Positions 1 to 9,454 of a DNA stretch of 64,000 bases are shown in pieces. The notes under the pieces are model-generated. The model was given only the letters and a program-made list of their open reading frames with translations. It did not search any database and had not been told where the DNA came from. Source of the DNA: Halocatena salina (GTDB lineage Archaea; Halobacteriota; Halobacteria; Halobacteriales; Haloarculaceae); the NCBI RefSeq assembly GCF_023115355.1, contig NZ_CP096019.1, positions 1,054,001 through 1,118,000 of the forward strand. The letters run 5' to 3'. The first letter of the stretch is position 1. Each line of letters opens with the position of its first letter. The position numbers were made by a program, and so were the translations under genes.

Positions 1-252
1 GTTCTCCGGCGACGCGGGGACTTCTATGAATCCACGTACCGCGCGCGTCGAACCGGCGTGACGATGACGCTCACCTCGATCGTAGCGATGATCGTGATGA
101 CTGTCTTTTCCTCACCACTCGTGTTCGGTATTCCCCTGTTGCCCGACATCGGGATCGTGCTCGTGTTCGGACTCACAGCCGATCTGATGAACACGTATCT
201 GCTCAACGTGAGCCTGCTTCGGTATTACAAATACGAGGGGGTCGCGGGATGA
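1..252 (+). CDS. secF: SecF, protein-export membrane protein (3' end only)
   Basis: The gene begins before the window; only its last 83 codons are present, read in frame from base 1 to a TGA. The fragment carries two hydrophobic membrane segments, the second containing the GLTADLMNTYLLN stretch typical of the last SecF helix, followed by a short basic tail. SecF works with SecD in the membrane to complete export through SecYEG. Its stop overlaps the secD start by four bases (ATGA), so the two are co-translated. The F-before-D order is the archaeal one. Identification rests on the C-terminal helices plus the secD partner. Confidence 0.88.
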   Translation, partial: VLRRRGDFYESTYRARRTGVTMTLTSIVAMIVMTVFSSPLVFGIPLLPDIGIVLVFGLTADLMNTYLLNVSLLRYYKYEGVAG

Positions 253-1868
253 GCCGGAATTTCAGCCTCCGGGAAAACTGGCGTATCGTGTTACTCGTCG
301 TGATCGTCCTGTTGAGTGCTGTCTCGATTTTCGCCCCCGTCGGTGACGGCGGAGGTGCCCAGAACGATACGGTGGGCAACGCCTCGGATTCGGCCACTGA
401 GGGCCCGACGAACCTCCAGTTCGGACTGGAGCTATCGGGGGGAACGCGGATCCGAGCGCCGATGGTCGGGATGACCGCAGAAGACGTCGGATTCAACGGA
501 TCAGATCCGCAGGCACAGACCGAACTCGAGCGAGCACTCACGAACGAGCTATCACTGTCGTCACAGGACGTACGAGTGCGACCGACATCGCAGGACGGCG
601 GAACTGTCGAACTGTTCAACGAGAACGTGACCCAAGAGGAGTTCGCTCGGGCGCTCCAGAACCAAGGGAAAGATGTTCAAACCGACGACATCCGAGACGG
701 CGTCACCGACAAAACGCTCGAAACCGCTGAGGGTGTCCTCGATCGGAAGGTCACGGGGGCCGGACTGTCTGGTGGTGAGGTGTCGATCTCACGATCCACG
801 ACTGGTGATGAGGCGTTCATCGTGGTCGAAGTGCCGAACAAACAGCCAGAAGAGGTCATCGATCTCATCGACGATCGCGGGACAGTGCTCGTCGTCGCGC
901 ACTTCCCTGTAGAAGAAAACGGAACGAAAACGTACCGGAACGTCCAGCTGTTCACGCAGGAAGGAATCAAGGACGTCAATCCAGCAAACCAACCAGAGGG
1001 TGGACGACCGGGAGTTCCTATTATTCTTGAACAGAATGCTGCAAAGAATTTCTCCGATGCGATGCGAAAGTTCGGCTTCTTGAGTGAGCCGCCATGCACC
1101 TACTACACTAACAAGAACGATTCGGGCCACTGCCTGTACACCGTTTCGAACGGGAAGGTCATCAACGGAACGATCACAGAAGGAGAAATCGTGTCCGCAG
1201 CGAGCATGGGTGACCTGTCAACTAAGATGAAACGTGGTAATTTCGTAGACGATCCGAGATTTCGGATCACCAGCGCCAACCTCTCTGAGGCCCAAAACCT
1301 TGCGTTAGATATGCGAGCCGGTGCCTTGCCGACGACGCTCGACATCGACGGGGGGACCTCCACGTACGTCCAGCCGAGCTTAGCAGAGAAATTCAAGCTG
1401 CTCTCGCTCGTCACCGGACTGCTCACCATGCTCGCTGTCGCCGGCACGGTGGCCTACCGGTACCGAGAGCCACGGATCGCGGTCCCGATGGTGGTGACAG
1501 CGGCTGCTGAGGTGTTCATCTTGCTCGGCTTCTCGGCCGCCATCGGTCTCGCCATCGATCTCTCACACATCGCTGGCTTCATCGCGGTGATCGGGACTGG
1601 AGTGGACGATCTCGTCATCATCGCTGATGAGATACTCCAGCAGGGAGACGTATCGACGAACCGCGTGTTCCGATCGCGGTTCCGGAAGGCGTTTTGGGTT
1701 ATCGGCGCGGCCGCAGCCACCACTATCGTCGCCATGTTACCCCTCGCCGCGCTGTCGCTCGGTGATCTCCAAGGCTTTGCGCTGATCACGATCGTCGGCG
1801 TGCTCGTCGGCGTGCTCATCACACGACCGGCGTACGGCGACGTGATCCGGAATCTGGTGTTGGATTGA
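249..1868 (+). CDS. secD: SecD, preprotein translocase subunit
   Basis: A 539-aa membrane protein with one N-terminal transmembrane helix (about residues 12-33), a large extracellular domain (about 35-375) and a C-terminal block of five helices (about 380-530) holding the GTGVDDLVII-type RND motif. This is the SecD architecture; SecDF uses the ion gradient to help pull proteins across the membrane. Start ATG overlaps the secF stop. The extracellular part contains NxT/S sequons and a Cys pair near residues 283 and 295. A spacer of about 140 bases follows before the next gene. Confidence 0.93.
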   Translation: MSRNFSLRENWRIVLLVVIVLLSAVSIFAPVGDGGGAQNDTVGNASDSATEGPTNLQFGLELSGGTRIRAPMVGMTAEDVGFNGSDPQAQTELERALTNELSLSSQDVRVRPTSQDGGTVELFNENVTQEEFARALQNQGKDVQTDDIRDGVTDKTLETAEGVLDRKVTGAGLSGGEVSISRSTTGDEAFIVVEVPNKQPEEVIDLIDDRGTVLVVAHFPVEENGTKTYRNVQLFTQEGIKDVNPANQPEGGRPGVPIILEQNAAKNFSDAMRKFGFLSEPPCTYYTNKNDSGHCLYTVSNGKVINGTITEGEIVSAASMGDLSTKMKRGNFVDDPRFRITSANLSEAQNLALDMRAGALPTTLDIDGGTSTYVQPSLAEKFKLLSLVTGLLTMLAVAGTVAYRYREPRIAVPMVVTAAAEVFILLGFSAAIGLAIDLSHIAGFIAVIGTGVDDLVIIADEILQQGDVSTNRVFRSRFRKAFWVIGAAAATTIVAMLPLAALSLGDLQGFALITIVGVLVGVLITRPAYGDVIRNLVLD

Positions 1869-2006
1869 AAATCCGATCCTCTCTCCTTTCCCGATCACTT
1901 GAGCAGTCTCGCCGTTTCCCCCGATGAACCGTGAAACACAACCGTCACCTCCCAATTATCGACAGTTGATTATACTACCACCTGATATGAAACGCTGTAG
2001 GAGACG

Positions 2007-4262
2007 ATGTGTGAGAAGATCGAACGGGATGGGAGTGGCGAGGAGTGGGAGCATCTTCGACGCAGGACGTTCGCCCGCGACGATGGTGTCTGTCAACGCT
2101 GCCAGACCGAACGCGAGACCCTCCAGGCCCATAAGATCGTTTCTCGACCGTCTCACATCGTCGACGATCCGATCGAGACGCTCGTCACAGTGTGTCGACC
2201 GTGTCACGCCGTTTTGCATCCCGATACTGACTCGTTCGACAACGCACACAAGAAGGCACCGCTGTTTCCGGATTCTGATGCGCCCAAATCGGTCTCTCGG
2301 ATGCGAACACGTGACGATCACGTGTGTCAGCGATGCCGTGCGGTGAAAACGGCGTGTGATGAACTCGTTGCATACGTCGGTCCTGACACCGACCGGCCGC
2401 TACTGCTGTGTCAACCTTGTGCAGGGGTACTTTACGCGCACGGCAATGTGGCTGCTGAGGCGTTCCGGGCAAATCACCGGTTTCCAGCCACTCAATTGGA
2501 GAGACTCAAATCGCAGGCGACACGATCGCCCCATCCAGATGCGCCACCTGCTGTTGCGATCGAGTGGGAGCCAGAATCGGATCAGCCCAGTACACCGCCA
2601 TCGTCAACGGATGTGGATGAAACAGAGCCAGCCACGGCCACAGGGGATACAACGAATGAAGCGACTGATTCTACCGGAATAGAGGTGTTTTTCGAAACCC
2701 TCCTGTGTTTGACGCCGACGGGATTTATATTTTGGATGTTGGTTCTTCCGTTCACCGGCGGTGAAGGATTTGGACCGATCATCTCCGCATTAGTGCTCAC
2801 TGTGCTGTTTGCTCGCGTGTTGATGCTTCGAGGGAATGCCATTGCAGTAGCGATACGGTGTTCTTCTGCGGCGATGCTCACGATATTTGGCATCATTGGA
2901 TATCACATGAGCAAGGGTCCCGTCTGGTATGCTGTGGGGATTCCACTCGTCTCGATAGTCGAGTACGTCCAGTCGAATCCTGCTACGATGGGCGTGATCG
3001 TGTTCTCAGTGATGGGAGCCGTGATAGCCATGACGATGTACACCGGCTGGAAATCTGAATCACCAACGGATTGGTTCCTTATCGGTCGGATGATCACGGC
3101 TATCCTTTTGCTCACCGTGTTGTTGACGGGGTTTACGGTCGGTCTCTGGCGTCTCCTCGAGGCATTCATCTGGTGGGTGTTGGTGTTACTCGGAATCTCG
3201 CCACACATCATTGCTGCAGTGCTCTCTGGATGGCTGCTCGTAACCTTCGTGTACTACGAAGCTAGCCGGATTGACACTGTCGATCAGGCCGAAGATGTGA
3301 CCTCTGTATCATCTAACAAATATCCTATGATCCATGAGAGTACAACAAAAATCGCCGCTCAGCTCAATATCCCGAAGCCGACGATTGCAATCTCCGACCG
3401 ATCCATTCCCGAGGCGATAACGGTTGGCTACCGTTCTCAATCGATCACCCTCATACTGTCAGAAGGTACCCTTAACGCACTCAACGAGGAGGAACTGGAG
3501 GCGGTTATCGCCCACGAACTTGCCCACGTCGCTAACAGGGACGCGATGGTGATGACGGTCGCTTCGTTACCACTTCGCTTTGCGACCGGACTCCAAGAGC
3601 GTATAGAGAGTATTAGTCCGCTCACTACTATCGGCGATGACACCAAACAAGATGGCACGAACAAACTACCACCACGAGATAGGGGGATTCATTTAGTGTT
3701 CTGGGTCATCATATTCATTCCTTGGATCGGAACGCGGGCCCTTAAGGCGCTCTTTGCACGGCTCCCATCGTGGTTCAGAAAGAAATCGCCACACAACTAC
3801 ATCTGGATTCCACCGTTGATCATCGCCATCCTCACGAAGTACAGTAGTCGGCCTGCCCTCAGCATCCTGTCACGAGCGCGTGAATCGGCCGCCGATCGAA
3901 CAGCCGTCAGGGTAACCGGATCGCCAGCAGCCCTCGCTAGTGCCCTCCAGACGCTCGATAAACGGATCAATGGGACCCAAACAACGGATCTTCGCGCGTC
4001 GCTATCGATCCTTCCACTTGAACCTTACCCCACTTGTATCACCGAGTATCCAGCCAAGACATCGAGATTTACGGATGTGCTACTGTTCATCCTGGCACCA
4101 AACTATGATGATACAGACAAAGAAGAAAACGGATCAATGATTGCAAAGCTGCTCCTTCGCACCGATCGATTGTTCTTTGCAACACACCCCCCGACCGCGC
4201 GCCGCATCGATGCGCTTCGAGAACTCATAGACGACCAAGATACGAATCGAAACGACCGATAG
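2007..4262 (+). CDS. HNH-like zinc-finger / M48 membrane protease fusion
   Basis: A 751-aa protein in three parts. The N-terminus (about 1-80) has an HNH-like treble-clef pattern: CQRC, then AHK, then CRPC followed by HAVLH. A second zinc-ribbon-like unit (about 100-145) has CQRC and CQPC but lacks the histidines. About 230-420 holds five or six hydrophobic helices. The C-terminal part is an M48 (HtpX-like) metalloprotease with HELAH (H503, E504, H507) and a probable third zinc ligand E626 in ARESAAD. HtpX proteases degrade damaged membrane proteins. The HNH-like front end is unusual; it may bind nucleic acid, act as a nuclease or be structural. No catalytic Asn is obvious. It stands alone between secD and rnhB. 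Confidence 0.8.
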   Translation: MCEKIERDGSGEEWEHLRRRTFARDDGVCQRCQTERETLQAHKIVSRPSHIVDDPIETLVTVCRPCHAVLHPDTDSFDNAHKKAPLFPDSDAPKSVSRMRTRDDHVCQRCRAVKTACDELVAYVGPDTDRPLLLCQPCAGVLYAHGNVAAEAFRANHRFPATQLERLKSQATRSPHPDAPPAVAIEWEPESDQPSTPPSSTDVDETEPATATGDTTNEATDSTGIEVFFETLLCLTPTGFIFWMLVLPFTGGEGFGPIISALVLTVLFARVLMLRGNAIAVAIRCSSAAMLTIFGIIGYHMSKGPVWYAVGIPLVSIVEYVQSNPATMGVIVFSVMGAVIAMTMYTGWKSESPTDWFLIGRMITAILLLTVLLTGFTVGLWRLLEAFIWWVLVLLGISPHIIAAVLSGWLLVTFVYYEASRIDTVDQAEDVTSVSSNKYPMIHESTTKIAAQLNIPKPTIAISDRSIPEAITVGYRSQSITLILSEGTLNALNEEELEAVIAHELAHVANRDAMVMTVASLPLRFATGLQERIESISPLTTIGDDTKQDGTNKLPPRDRGIHLVFWVIIFIPWIGTRALKALFARLPSWFRKKSPHNYIWIPPLIIAILTKYSSRPALSILSRARESAADRTAVRVTGSPAALASALQTLDKRINGTQTTDLRASLSILPLEPYPTCITEYPAKTSRFTDVLLFILAPNYDDTDKEENGSMIAKLLLRTDRLFFATHPPTARRIDALRELIDDQDTNRNDR

Positions 4263-4282
4263 CTTGCTCGTTGCTCGTGATC

Positions 4283-4924
4283 TCAAAACGAATCGAGTGC
4301 CGACTGCTCGGCTGCCGCAAGCGCTTCTTTCGCCGTTTTCCACGATGCTCGGGCACAATCCGGAAGTCGGCCGTGCTCACCCACATACTCGGTGAGAAAC
4401 GCACGCGTGGTCGAATCACTCGGGTAGCCGCTACCGACATCGCCGTACTCCTCACACAGCGCCGCGATGGCGCTGTCGCGTTCGACTTTTGCGATCACGC
4501 TCGCGGCACCGACGAGCGAGTACGTCTCATCGGCCCCGTGTTCGGCAGTGATCTCGACCGGGACCGACACCCGGTCGGTCACCCGCCGGGCGAACCGTGC
4601 TGGATCGGTGTCCGCGCCGTCGACGACGCCCGTTGTGGACGCCGAGACGACCTGTGAGATCGCCTCGGCGTGGGCGGCGACCGTGAGCGTGTTCATGTCG
4701 GTCGTCGGGTCGTCGATCCGGGCGGGCGAGATTCGAGCCACACCCACGCTGACGGACGGCTCCTCACGCAATCGGGTTGTGAGCGACTCCCGGCGCGCCG
4801 CTGAGAGCTTCTTCGAATCGTCGATCCCATCGGGAAGCACATCCGGTTGGGCAACCACACACGCAGCTACCATCGGACCTAACACCGGTCCCTTTCCCGC
4901 CTCGTCGACGCCGAATTCGTTCAC
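4283..4924 (-). CDS. rnhB: Ribonuclease HII
   Basis: A 213-aa enzyme that cuts RNA in RNA/DNA hybrids and removes misincorporated ribonucleotides. The N-terminus has the RNase H2 motif FGVDEAGKGPVLGPMV with the first catalytic Asp and Glu; DDSKKLS and the later DGADTDPARF and AEHGADETY motifs follow in order. The longer open frame reaches 5062, but the family begins right at the NEFGVDEAG motif, so the GTG at 4924 is chosen; a TTTTACC box about 27 bases upstream fits a leaderless start. It is convergent with the upstream protease gene, with 20 bases between their stops. Confidence 0.92.
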   Translation of the reverse strand: MNEFGVDEAGKGPVLGPMVAACVVAQPDVLPDGIDDSKKLSAARRESLTTRLREEPSVSVGVARISPARIDDPTTDMNTLTVAAHAEAISQVVSASTTGVVDGADTDPARFARRVTDRVSVPVEITAEHGADETYSLVGAASVIAKVERDSAIAALCEEYGDVGSGYPSDSTTRAFLTEYVGEHGRLPDCARASWKTAKEALAAAEQSALDSF

Positions 4925-5077
4925 ACCTACCCCACCACTGTCGACCGGTAAAACCGTTGTGTTGGGACGGTTCCGACGGAGGGATAAAACGGCACCCCGA
5001 TGATCGAACTGTGAGCATGATGAACTGGTCCTATCGACTGTGCCGTTTCGATCGGCGAGCACGCCGTCCTCCGAACG

Positions 5078-6232
5078 ATGAGTGACCGAGGACGGCTCGC
5101 CTTCATCGTGTGGAGTGTGCTCGTCTCACAGGTGTTTCTGTATCCGGGGTTAGAAGATACGGTCGCCGCCCTCGGTGGCAACGGCACCATCCTTGCCGGA
5201 ACGTGGTTTCTCGTCGCCGAATTCGGTGCGTTCGTCGTCTGTGCTGTCCTGTGGGGTGTCCTGAGCGATGTGCTCGGTCGGCGGACGCCACTCGTGGTAC
5301 TCGGGGCTGCCGGTGGGGCCGCCAGCTACCTCGCGGTCGCGCTGTCCCCCCGGCTGGGCGTCACGTTCGGCGTCGTACTCCTACTGCGGGTCGTCGGTGG
5401 GGCGTTTACGATCGGTGCGTTCTCGTTATCGATCACGATGTTGATGGATCTCTCCGGCGGCCACGGTCGAAACATGGGCGCAGCCGGCACGGCGGTGGGA
5501 CTGGGCGCGGCACTCGGATCCGTTGCTGGCGGTCAACTTGCGACAGTCGACCCGTTGGCACCCCTGTACGGTGGTGCGGCGCTGCTGGGTGGTGTGGCGG
5601 TCCTCGCCGCGACGATTCCGGATCGGAGCCCCGACAACGGGCTACCAGCTGACGCCATCGTCAACCACGTTCGCACCCGTCCCGCGCTCCTCGTGCCCTT
5701 CGCCTTCGGATACATCGACCGGCTGACCGCTGGATTTTTCGCGTTGACAGGAGTCGCTTACTTCCGGGATGCGTTCGGGATCGATGCCGCACAAGCGGGT
5801 CTCACGCTGGCGCTGTTTTTCGTGCCGTTCGCCGTGTTGCAGTACCCCATCGGCTGGCTGTCGGATCGGATCGGTCGGTTCCTTCCAGTGGTGGTCGGGT
5901 CGATGCTGTACGGCGTGACGATCGTCGGAATCGGACTCGTGCCCAATTACGCCCTGGCCGGTGGGCTACTGATCGCCAGCGGGATCTGTGGAGCGTGCGT
6001 CTCGCCCACGACGATGGCGCTTGTTACCGACATCGTTCCGGCTACAGAACGTGGTGTGGGGATGGGTGGCTTCAACGTGTTTGGAAGTCTTGGAATGTTG
6101 AGTGGATTTCTCGTCGGTGGCATCGTCACCAACCAGTACGGCTATCTACCGGCGTTTTTCGCGGCTGGGGGGTTGGAAATCGCCATCGCCGTGGTCGCCG
6201 CCAATGCGGTCAAACGGATCGCCACCGAATGA
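5078..6232 (+). CDS. MFS transporter
   Basis: A 384-aa protein of about twelve hydrophobic helices. The loop between helices 2 and 3 carries GVLSDVLGRRTP and the equivalent loop in the second half carries GWLSDRIGRFLP; this duplicated G-x-x-S-D-x-x-G-R motif is the major facilitator superfamily signature. It is probably a proton-driven drug or metabolite exporter, but the substrate cannot be told from sequence. The gene is divergent from rnhB with about 150 bases between starts. Confidence 0.82.
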   Translation: MSDRGRLAFIVWSVLVSQVFLYPGLEDTVAALGGNGTILAGTWFLVAEFGAFVVCAVLWGVLSDVLGRRTPLVVLGAAGGAASYLAVALSPRLGVTFGVVLLLRVVGGAFTIGAFSLSITMLMDLSGGHGRNMGAAGTAVGLGAALGSVAGGQLATVDPLAPLYGGAALLGGVAVLAATIPDRSPDNGLPADAIVNHVRTRPALLVPFAFGYIDRLTAGFFALTGVAYFRDAFGIDAAQAGLTLALFFVPFAVLQYPIGWLSDRIGRFLPVVVGSMLYGVTIVGIGLVPNYALAGGLLIASGICGACVSPTTMALVTDIVPATERGVGMGGFNVFGSLGMLSGFLVGGIVTNQYGYLPAFFAAGGLEIAIAVVAANAVKRIATE

Positions 6233-6474
6233 GCGAGACGGTGCATCCAAACGGCGGAGATCCCTGTAGAATCCGTCGGATGGAGAGCTTTGGTTCGAAC
6301 GATGCAAATTCTTGAAGGCACCGCTCATATCGCCACGCTGTCGTCCAAATTGAGATCGGTCAAGACGAATTGAGAAAGAAATCCTTTAACCCACGTGGTC
6401 CAATGATTACGCGAAGCATTGATGTCATCTGCTCTGGTTAGTACGTCGTCTTGTCCGTCGGGGTGGTGGTCGGG

Positions 6475-7515
6475 GTGACTGACCTGCGGCTACTCATTCC
6501 GGTTTCAGAGTCGGTCACGCTACGGAACACCGTCGCATACGCTGTTCGTCATGCGCTCGAACGGACCGACGAAAACGATGGCTCGGTGGCGATCCACTTC
6601 GTGTACCCTCTTACGGAGCGCCCTACGTTCGATCCGGAATCGGAGGAAGCCGAAACGGCACACACGCTACTCGACCGGGTGACGGTGTGGGCCCAAGAGG
6701 ATATCGAAGACGATGCCAACACAGTAACCATCGAAACCGCCGTGATCGGCGCAGAAGAGTATCTGTTCAGTCCGGGGGATTACGCCAACGTTCTCGTGCA
6801 GTACGCCCGTAACCACGATCTCGACGTTGCGGTGTTCGATCCCGGATTTTCCCCGCTCGGAACGACGCCCCTGTTGCCCCCCTTAGAAGCCGAAGTGCAG
6901 AATGCGGGGTTGGATGTCAGAGAGGCACCGGTCCAACGAGAGCGACGAAGCCCTCCCTTGGCACGACGTGGCACTGTCACGCAGTTTCTGACGCTGTTCG
7001 GTGTTTCGTACGTGTTTTATTTGTTGCTAGGAGGATCGTTCGAAACGTACAACCTCGTCACTGGCGTGATCAGTGCCGGCGTCGTTTCGGTCGCGCTGTG
7101 GAGGGTCTCGCTCACCTCGCCGGTTCGTCCCGTCCGGGCGGCCAAACAGCTCGGACGGCTCGCACTATATCTACCGTATCTCGTAGGAGAGATCGCAAAA
7201 GGAAGCGTTCACGTCGCCTACGTCGTTCTCCATCCGGATCTCCCGATCGATCCGGAGGTGACCGAGTTCGATGCCGCTGTGTGGTCGACGCTGTCGATAA
7301 CGACGTATGCCAACAGCATCACGCTCACTCCCGGAACCCTCACTGTCAACGTCTCCCAGCGACGGTTTACCGTGCATTCGCTGACCTCAACCACACGCGA
7401 GGACCTGCTAGACGGAGCGCTCGAACGAGCAGTGCGCTTTGTCTTCTATGGCCGGGCAGCCATGGATATTCCGAGTCCGCGAGACCGCATGAACGACGAG
7501 GATGAGAGCCAATGA
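6475..7515 (+). CDS. mnhE: Mrp/Mnh antiporter subunit E with an N-terminal stress-protein-like domain
   Basis: About 346 aa, roughly twice the bacterial MnhE. The first 155 residues resemble a universal-stress-protein fold (LLIPVSESVTLRNTVAYAV start, an HDLDVAVFDPG stretch). From about residue 168 come two hydrophobic helices and the MnhE core with LPYLVGEIAKGSVHVAY and the conserved TTYANSITLTPGTLTV. The frame opens with TTG at 6451; GTG codons at 6463, 6466 and 6475 are alternatives, and 6475 places the family's first residues at the start. It is the first gene of the antiporter operon and ends in an ATGA overlap with mnhF. Confidence 0.88.
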   Translation: MTDLRLLIPVSESVTLRNTVAYAVRHALERTDENDGSVAIHFVYPLTERPTFDPESEEAETAHTLLDRVTVWAQEDIEDDANTVTIETAVIGAEEYLFSPGDYANVLVQYARNHDLDVAVFDPGFSPLGTTPLLPPLEAEVQNAGLDVREAPVQRERRSPPLARRGTVTQFLTLFGVSYVFYLLLGGSFETYNLVTGVISAGVVSVALWRVSLTSPVRPVRAAKQLGRLALYLPYLVGEIAKGSVHVAYVVLHPDLPIDPEVTEFDAAVWSTLSITTYANSITLTPGTLTVNVSQRRFTVHSLTSTTREDLLDGALERAVRFVFYGRAAMDIPSPRDRMNDEDESQ

Positions 7516-7787
7516 CGCTCATCACAGACATCCTCTTTGGCGCTGCTGCCGTGTTCGTCACCGCCTCGTTGATCGCCGTCTATCGGATCCTGCGCGGACC
7601 CACGATGCCCGACCGCGTCATCGCAATCAACGTCCTCGGATCGAACGTCGTCATCGTCATCGCCTTGTTAGCAGCAGCCATCGGTGAACCCGGCGCGCTC
7701 GACATCGCCCTCGTCTATGCTTTGTTGAATTTCTTATTGAGTATCACAATATCGAAATTCACCGTCGACCGAGGTGAGGTGCTGTAA
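7512..7787 (+). CDS. mnhF: Mrp/Mnh antiporter subunit F
   Basis: A 91-aa protein with three hydrophobic helices and the MnhF pattern: YRILRGPTMPDRVIAINVLG after the first helix and ALVYALLNFLLSITISKF near the end. It is a small membrane subunit of the multi-component cation/proton antiporter. The start overlaps the mnhE stop (ATGA) and its TAA shares a base with the ATG of mnhG, so translation of E, F and G is tightly coupled. Confidence 0.92.
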   Translation: MTLITDILFGAAAVFVTASLIAVYRILRGPTMPDRVIAINVLGSNVVIVIALLAAAIGEPGALDIALVYALLNFLLSITISKFTVDRGEVL

Positions 7788-8101
7788 TGGAGATACAGGA
7801 GATCGTGGTCCTCCTGTTGGCCGCCGGTGGTGTGTTCTTCGCTATCGTTGCCGCCATCGGTCTCGTTCGTCTCCCAGATGTGTATACGCGAACGCACAGC
7901 GCCTCAAAGAGCGAGACGTTCGGAGCAGTGTTGACGCTCACTGCGGTAGCAATCACGTTCGGCTGGGATCTATCGTCGCTGAAGACGGTGCTGCTGTTGG
8001 TATTCATGTTCCTTACGAACCCCACTGCCGCCCACGCTATCGTGCGGGCAGCGGCCGATCAGGACATCGAACCGTGGACGACGGAGGACGAAGAATCATG
8101 A
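7787..8101 (+). CDS. mnhG: Mrp/Mnh antiporter subunit G
   Basis: A 104-aa three-helix protein with the family motif GLVRLPDVYTRTHSASKSET after the first helix and FLTNPTAAHAI near the end; both are hallmarks of MnhG/PhaG. It is a membrane subunit of the antiporter. The start is fused to the mnhF stop (TAATG) and its own stop overlaps the next gene's ATG. Confidence 0.93.
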   Translation: MEIQEIVVLLLAAGGVFFAIVAAIGLVRLPDVYTRTHSASKSETFGAVLTLTAVAITFGWDLSSLKTVLLLVFMFLTNPTAAHAIVRAAADQDIEPWTTEDEES

Positions 8102-8634
8102 ACGAAATACTCGAGATCGCGCTGTTGGTGTTTGTCGTGGCATCAGCCCTCGTTACGGCGCTGTTGCGGGATGTACTCGGGTCGATCATCGCGTTTAGCG
8201 CGTACAGTCTGGGTATTTCGATCGTCTGGGTGTTCCTTCGAGCGCCCGACGTGGGACTCACGGAGGCCGCGGTCGGCGCTGGCGTCATAACGGTCTTGTT
8301 CCTGTTGACCATCGCCAAAACCGTTCGGCCGACGGGCGATCGGACGCTCGAACGCGTCAATCCCGGAGCGCTCGTCATCACGATCGCATTAGTCGCAGTG
8401 CTGTCGATGACCGTCTTCGCACTTCCACCGGTGGGAGCGTCGGATTCGGCGGTAGTCACCGACGACGTGACCGAATACTACCTGCAGAACGCGTACACCG
8501 AAACCGAGGTTCACAACGCCGTCACGGCTGTGCTCGCGGCCTACCGTGGGTTCGACACGCTGGGTGAGGCGGTCGTGGTCTACTCGGCAGGAGTCGGGAT
8601 TCTCCTCGTTCTTCACAAGGAGGTGTTCGAATGA
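8098..8634 (+). CDS. Antiporter subunit, DUF4040 (MrpA C-terminal / MbhD-MbhE-like)
   Basis: A 178-aa membrane protein matching the part that in bacterial MrpA sits at the C-terminus and in archaeal Mbh/Mbx complexes forms separate subunits. The diagnostic stretch is residues 40-75, with VFLRAPDVGLTEAAVGAGV followed by a helix and IAKTVRP. A longer frame from 7774 runs through mnhG, but the ATG at 8098 overlaps the mnhG stop and starts exactly at the first helix. An exposed loop (about 115-150) precedes a final helix. Confidence 0.85.
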   Translation: MNEILEIALLVFVVASALVTALLRDVLGSIIAFSAYSLGISIVWVFLRAPDVGLTEAAVGAGVITVLFLLTIAKTVRPTGDRTLERVNPGALVITIALVAVLSMTVFALPPVGASDSAVVTDDVTEYYLQNAYTETEVHNAVTAVLAAYRGFDTLGEAVVVYSAGVGILLVLHKEVFE

Positions 8635-9101
8635 GCGACAGTACAACCGACGCTGAGACACCGACACCGTACGTCGAAAGTCCGATCATCATGACGACCG
8701 TCCGCATCATCACGCCGTTCGTGTTCACGTTCGGGCTGTTCGTGATGTTCCACGGTGCGGACTCGTCCGGTGGTGGCTTTCAGGGCGGCGTTATCGTCGG
8801 GACCGTCGTTCTCATGCTCGGGATGGCGTTCGGTATCGAGACGACACGAAGCTGGGTGGGTCCGAAACTCCCGGTCGGTCTGGTCGGTAGCGGTGTCCTT
8901 GCGTTCATACTGATCGGCATTGGGCCCGTTCTACTCGGAGGAACGTTTCTAGAGTATCACACATATGGGATATATCACGCCACCAAATACGGGATCGAAC
9001 TGGTCGAGCTCGGAATCGGACTCATCGTTTCGGGTATCGTGACTGGCCTCTTTTTCGTCATTTCGTCCGGAATGGGAGACAATGGAGGTGAGACTGCATG
9101 A
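8631..9101 (+). CDS. mnhB: Mrp/Mnh antiporter subunit B
   Basis: A 156-aa membrane protein with four hydrophobic helices. The motif FHGADSSGGGFQGGVIVGTV (about residues 41-60) is the strongest MnhB signature. The N-terminus is a short acidic tail before helix 1 at about residue 22. Start and stop overlap its neighbours by four bases. MnhB is a structural membrane component of the antiporter. Confidence 0.93.
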   Translation: MSDSTTDAETPTPYVESPIIMTTVRIITPFVFTFGLFVMFHGADSSGGGFQGGVIVGTVVLMLGMAFGIETTRSWVGPKLPVGLVGSGVLAFILIGIGPVLLGGTFLEYHTYGIYHATKYGIELVELGIGLIVSGIVTGLFFVISSGMGDNGGETA

Positions 9102-9454
9102 TCGAGGTTCTAAACGATCGCCTCTACTACCTCGTGGCGTTCCTGTTAATCGGGATCGGAACATACATGATGATTGATAAATCTAATCTCGTGAAAAAAG
9201 TCATCGGGATGAACGTGTTTCAGTCAGGGATATTCCTGTTTTTCATCGTGATCGCGTACGTGTCGGGGGCAAGTCCACCGCTGCTGACCGCCCCGGGACC
9301 GTACGTCAATCCACTTCCCCACGTATTGATCCTCACTGCGATCGTCGTCGGGGTGAGCCTCACGGCCGTCGCTCTCGGACTCATCGTCCGCATTTATGAG
9401 GAATACGGGACGCTCGACACCGCCGTGATTCGGGAGGTGAGCGAGGATGACTGA
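9098..9454 (+). CDS. mnhC: Mrp/Mnh antiporter subunit C (NuoK-like)
   Basis: A 118-aa protein of three helices homologous to NuoK/MrpC. Helix 1 ends in GIGTYMMIDKSNLVKKVIGM, and the stretch DPLPHVLILTAIVVG-like (here NPLPHVLILTAIVVGVSLTA) is the family's central motif. In complex I, NuoK takes part in proton movement; in Mrp, MrpC links the D subunit to the rest. It overlaps mnhB by four and the next gene by eight bases. Confidence 0.92.
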   Translation: MIEVLNDRLYYLVAFLLIGIGTYMMIDKSNLVKKVIGMNVFQSGIFLFFIVIAYVSGASPPLLTAPGPYVNPLPHVLILTAIVVGVSLTAVALGLIVRIYEEYGTLDTAVIREVSEDD

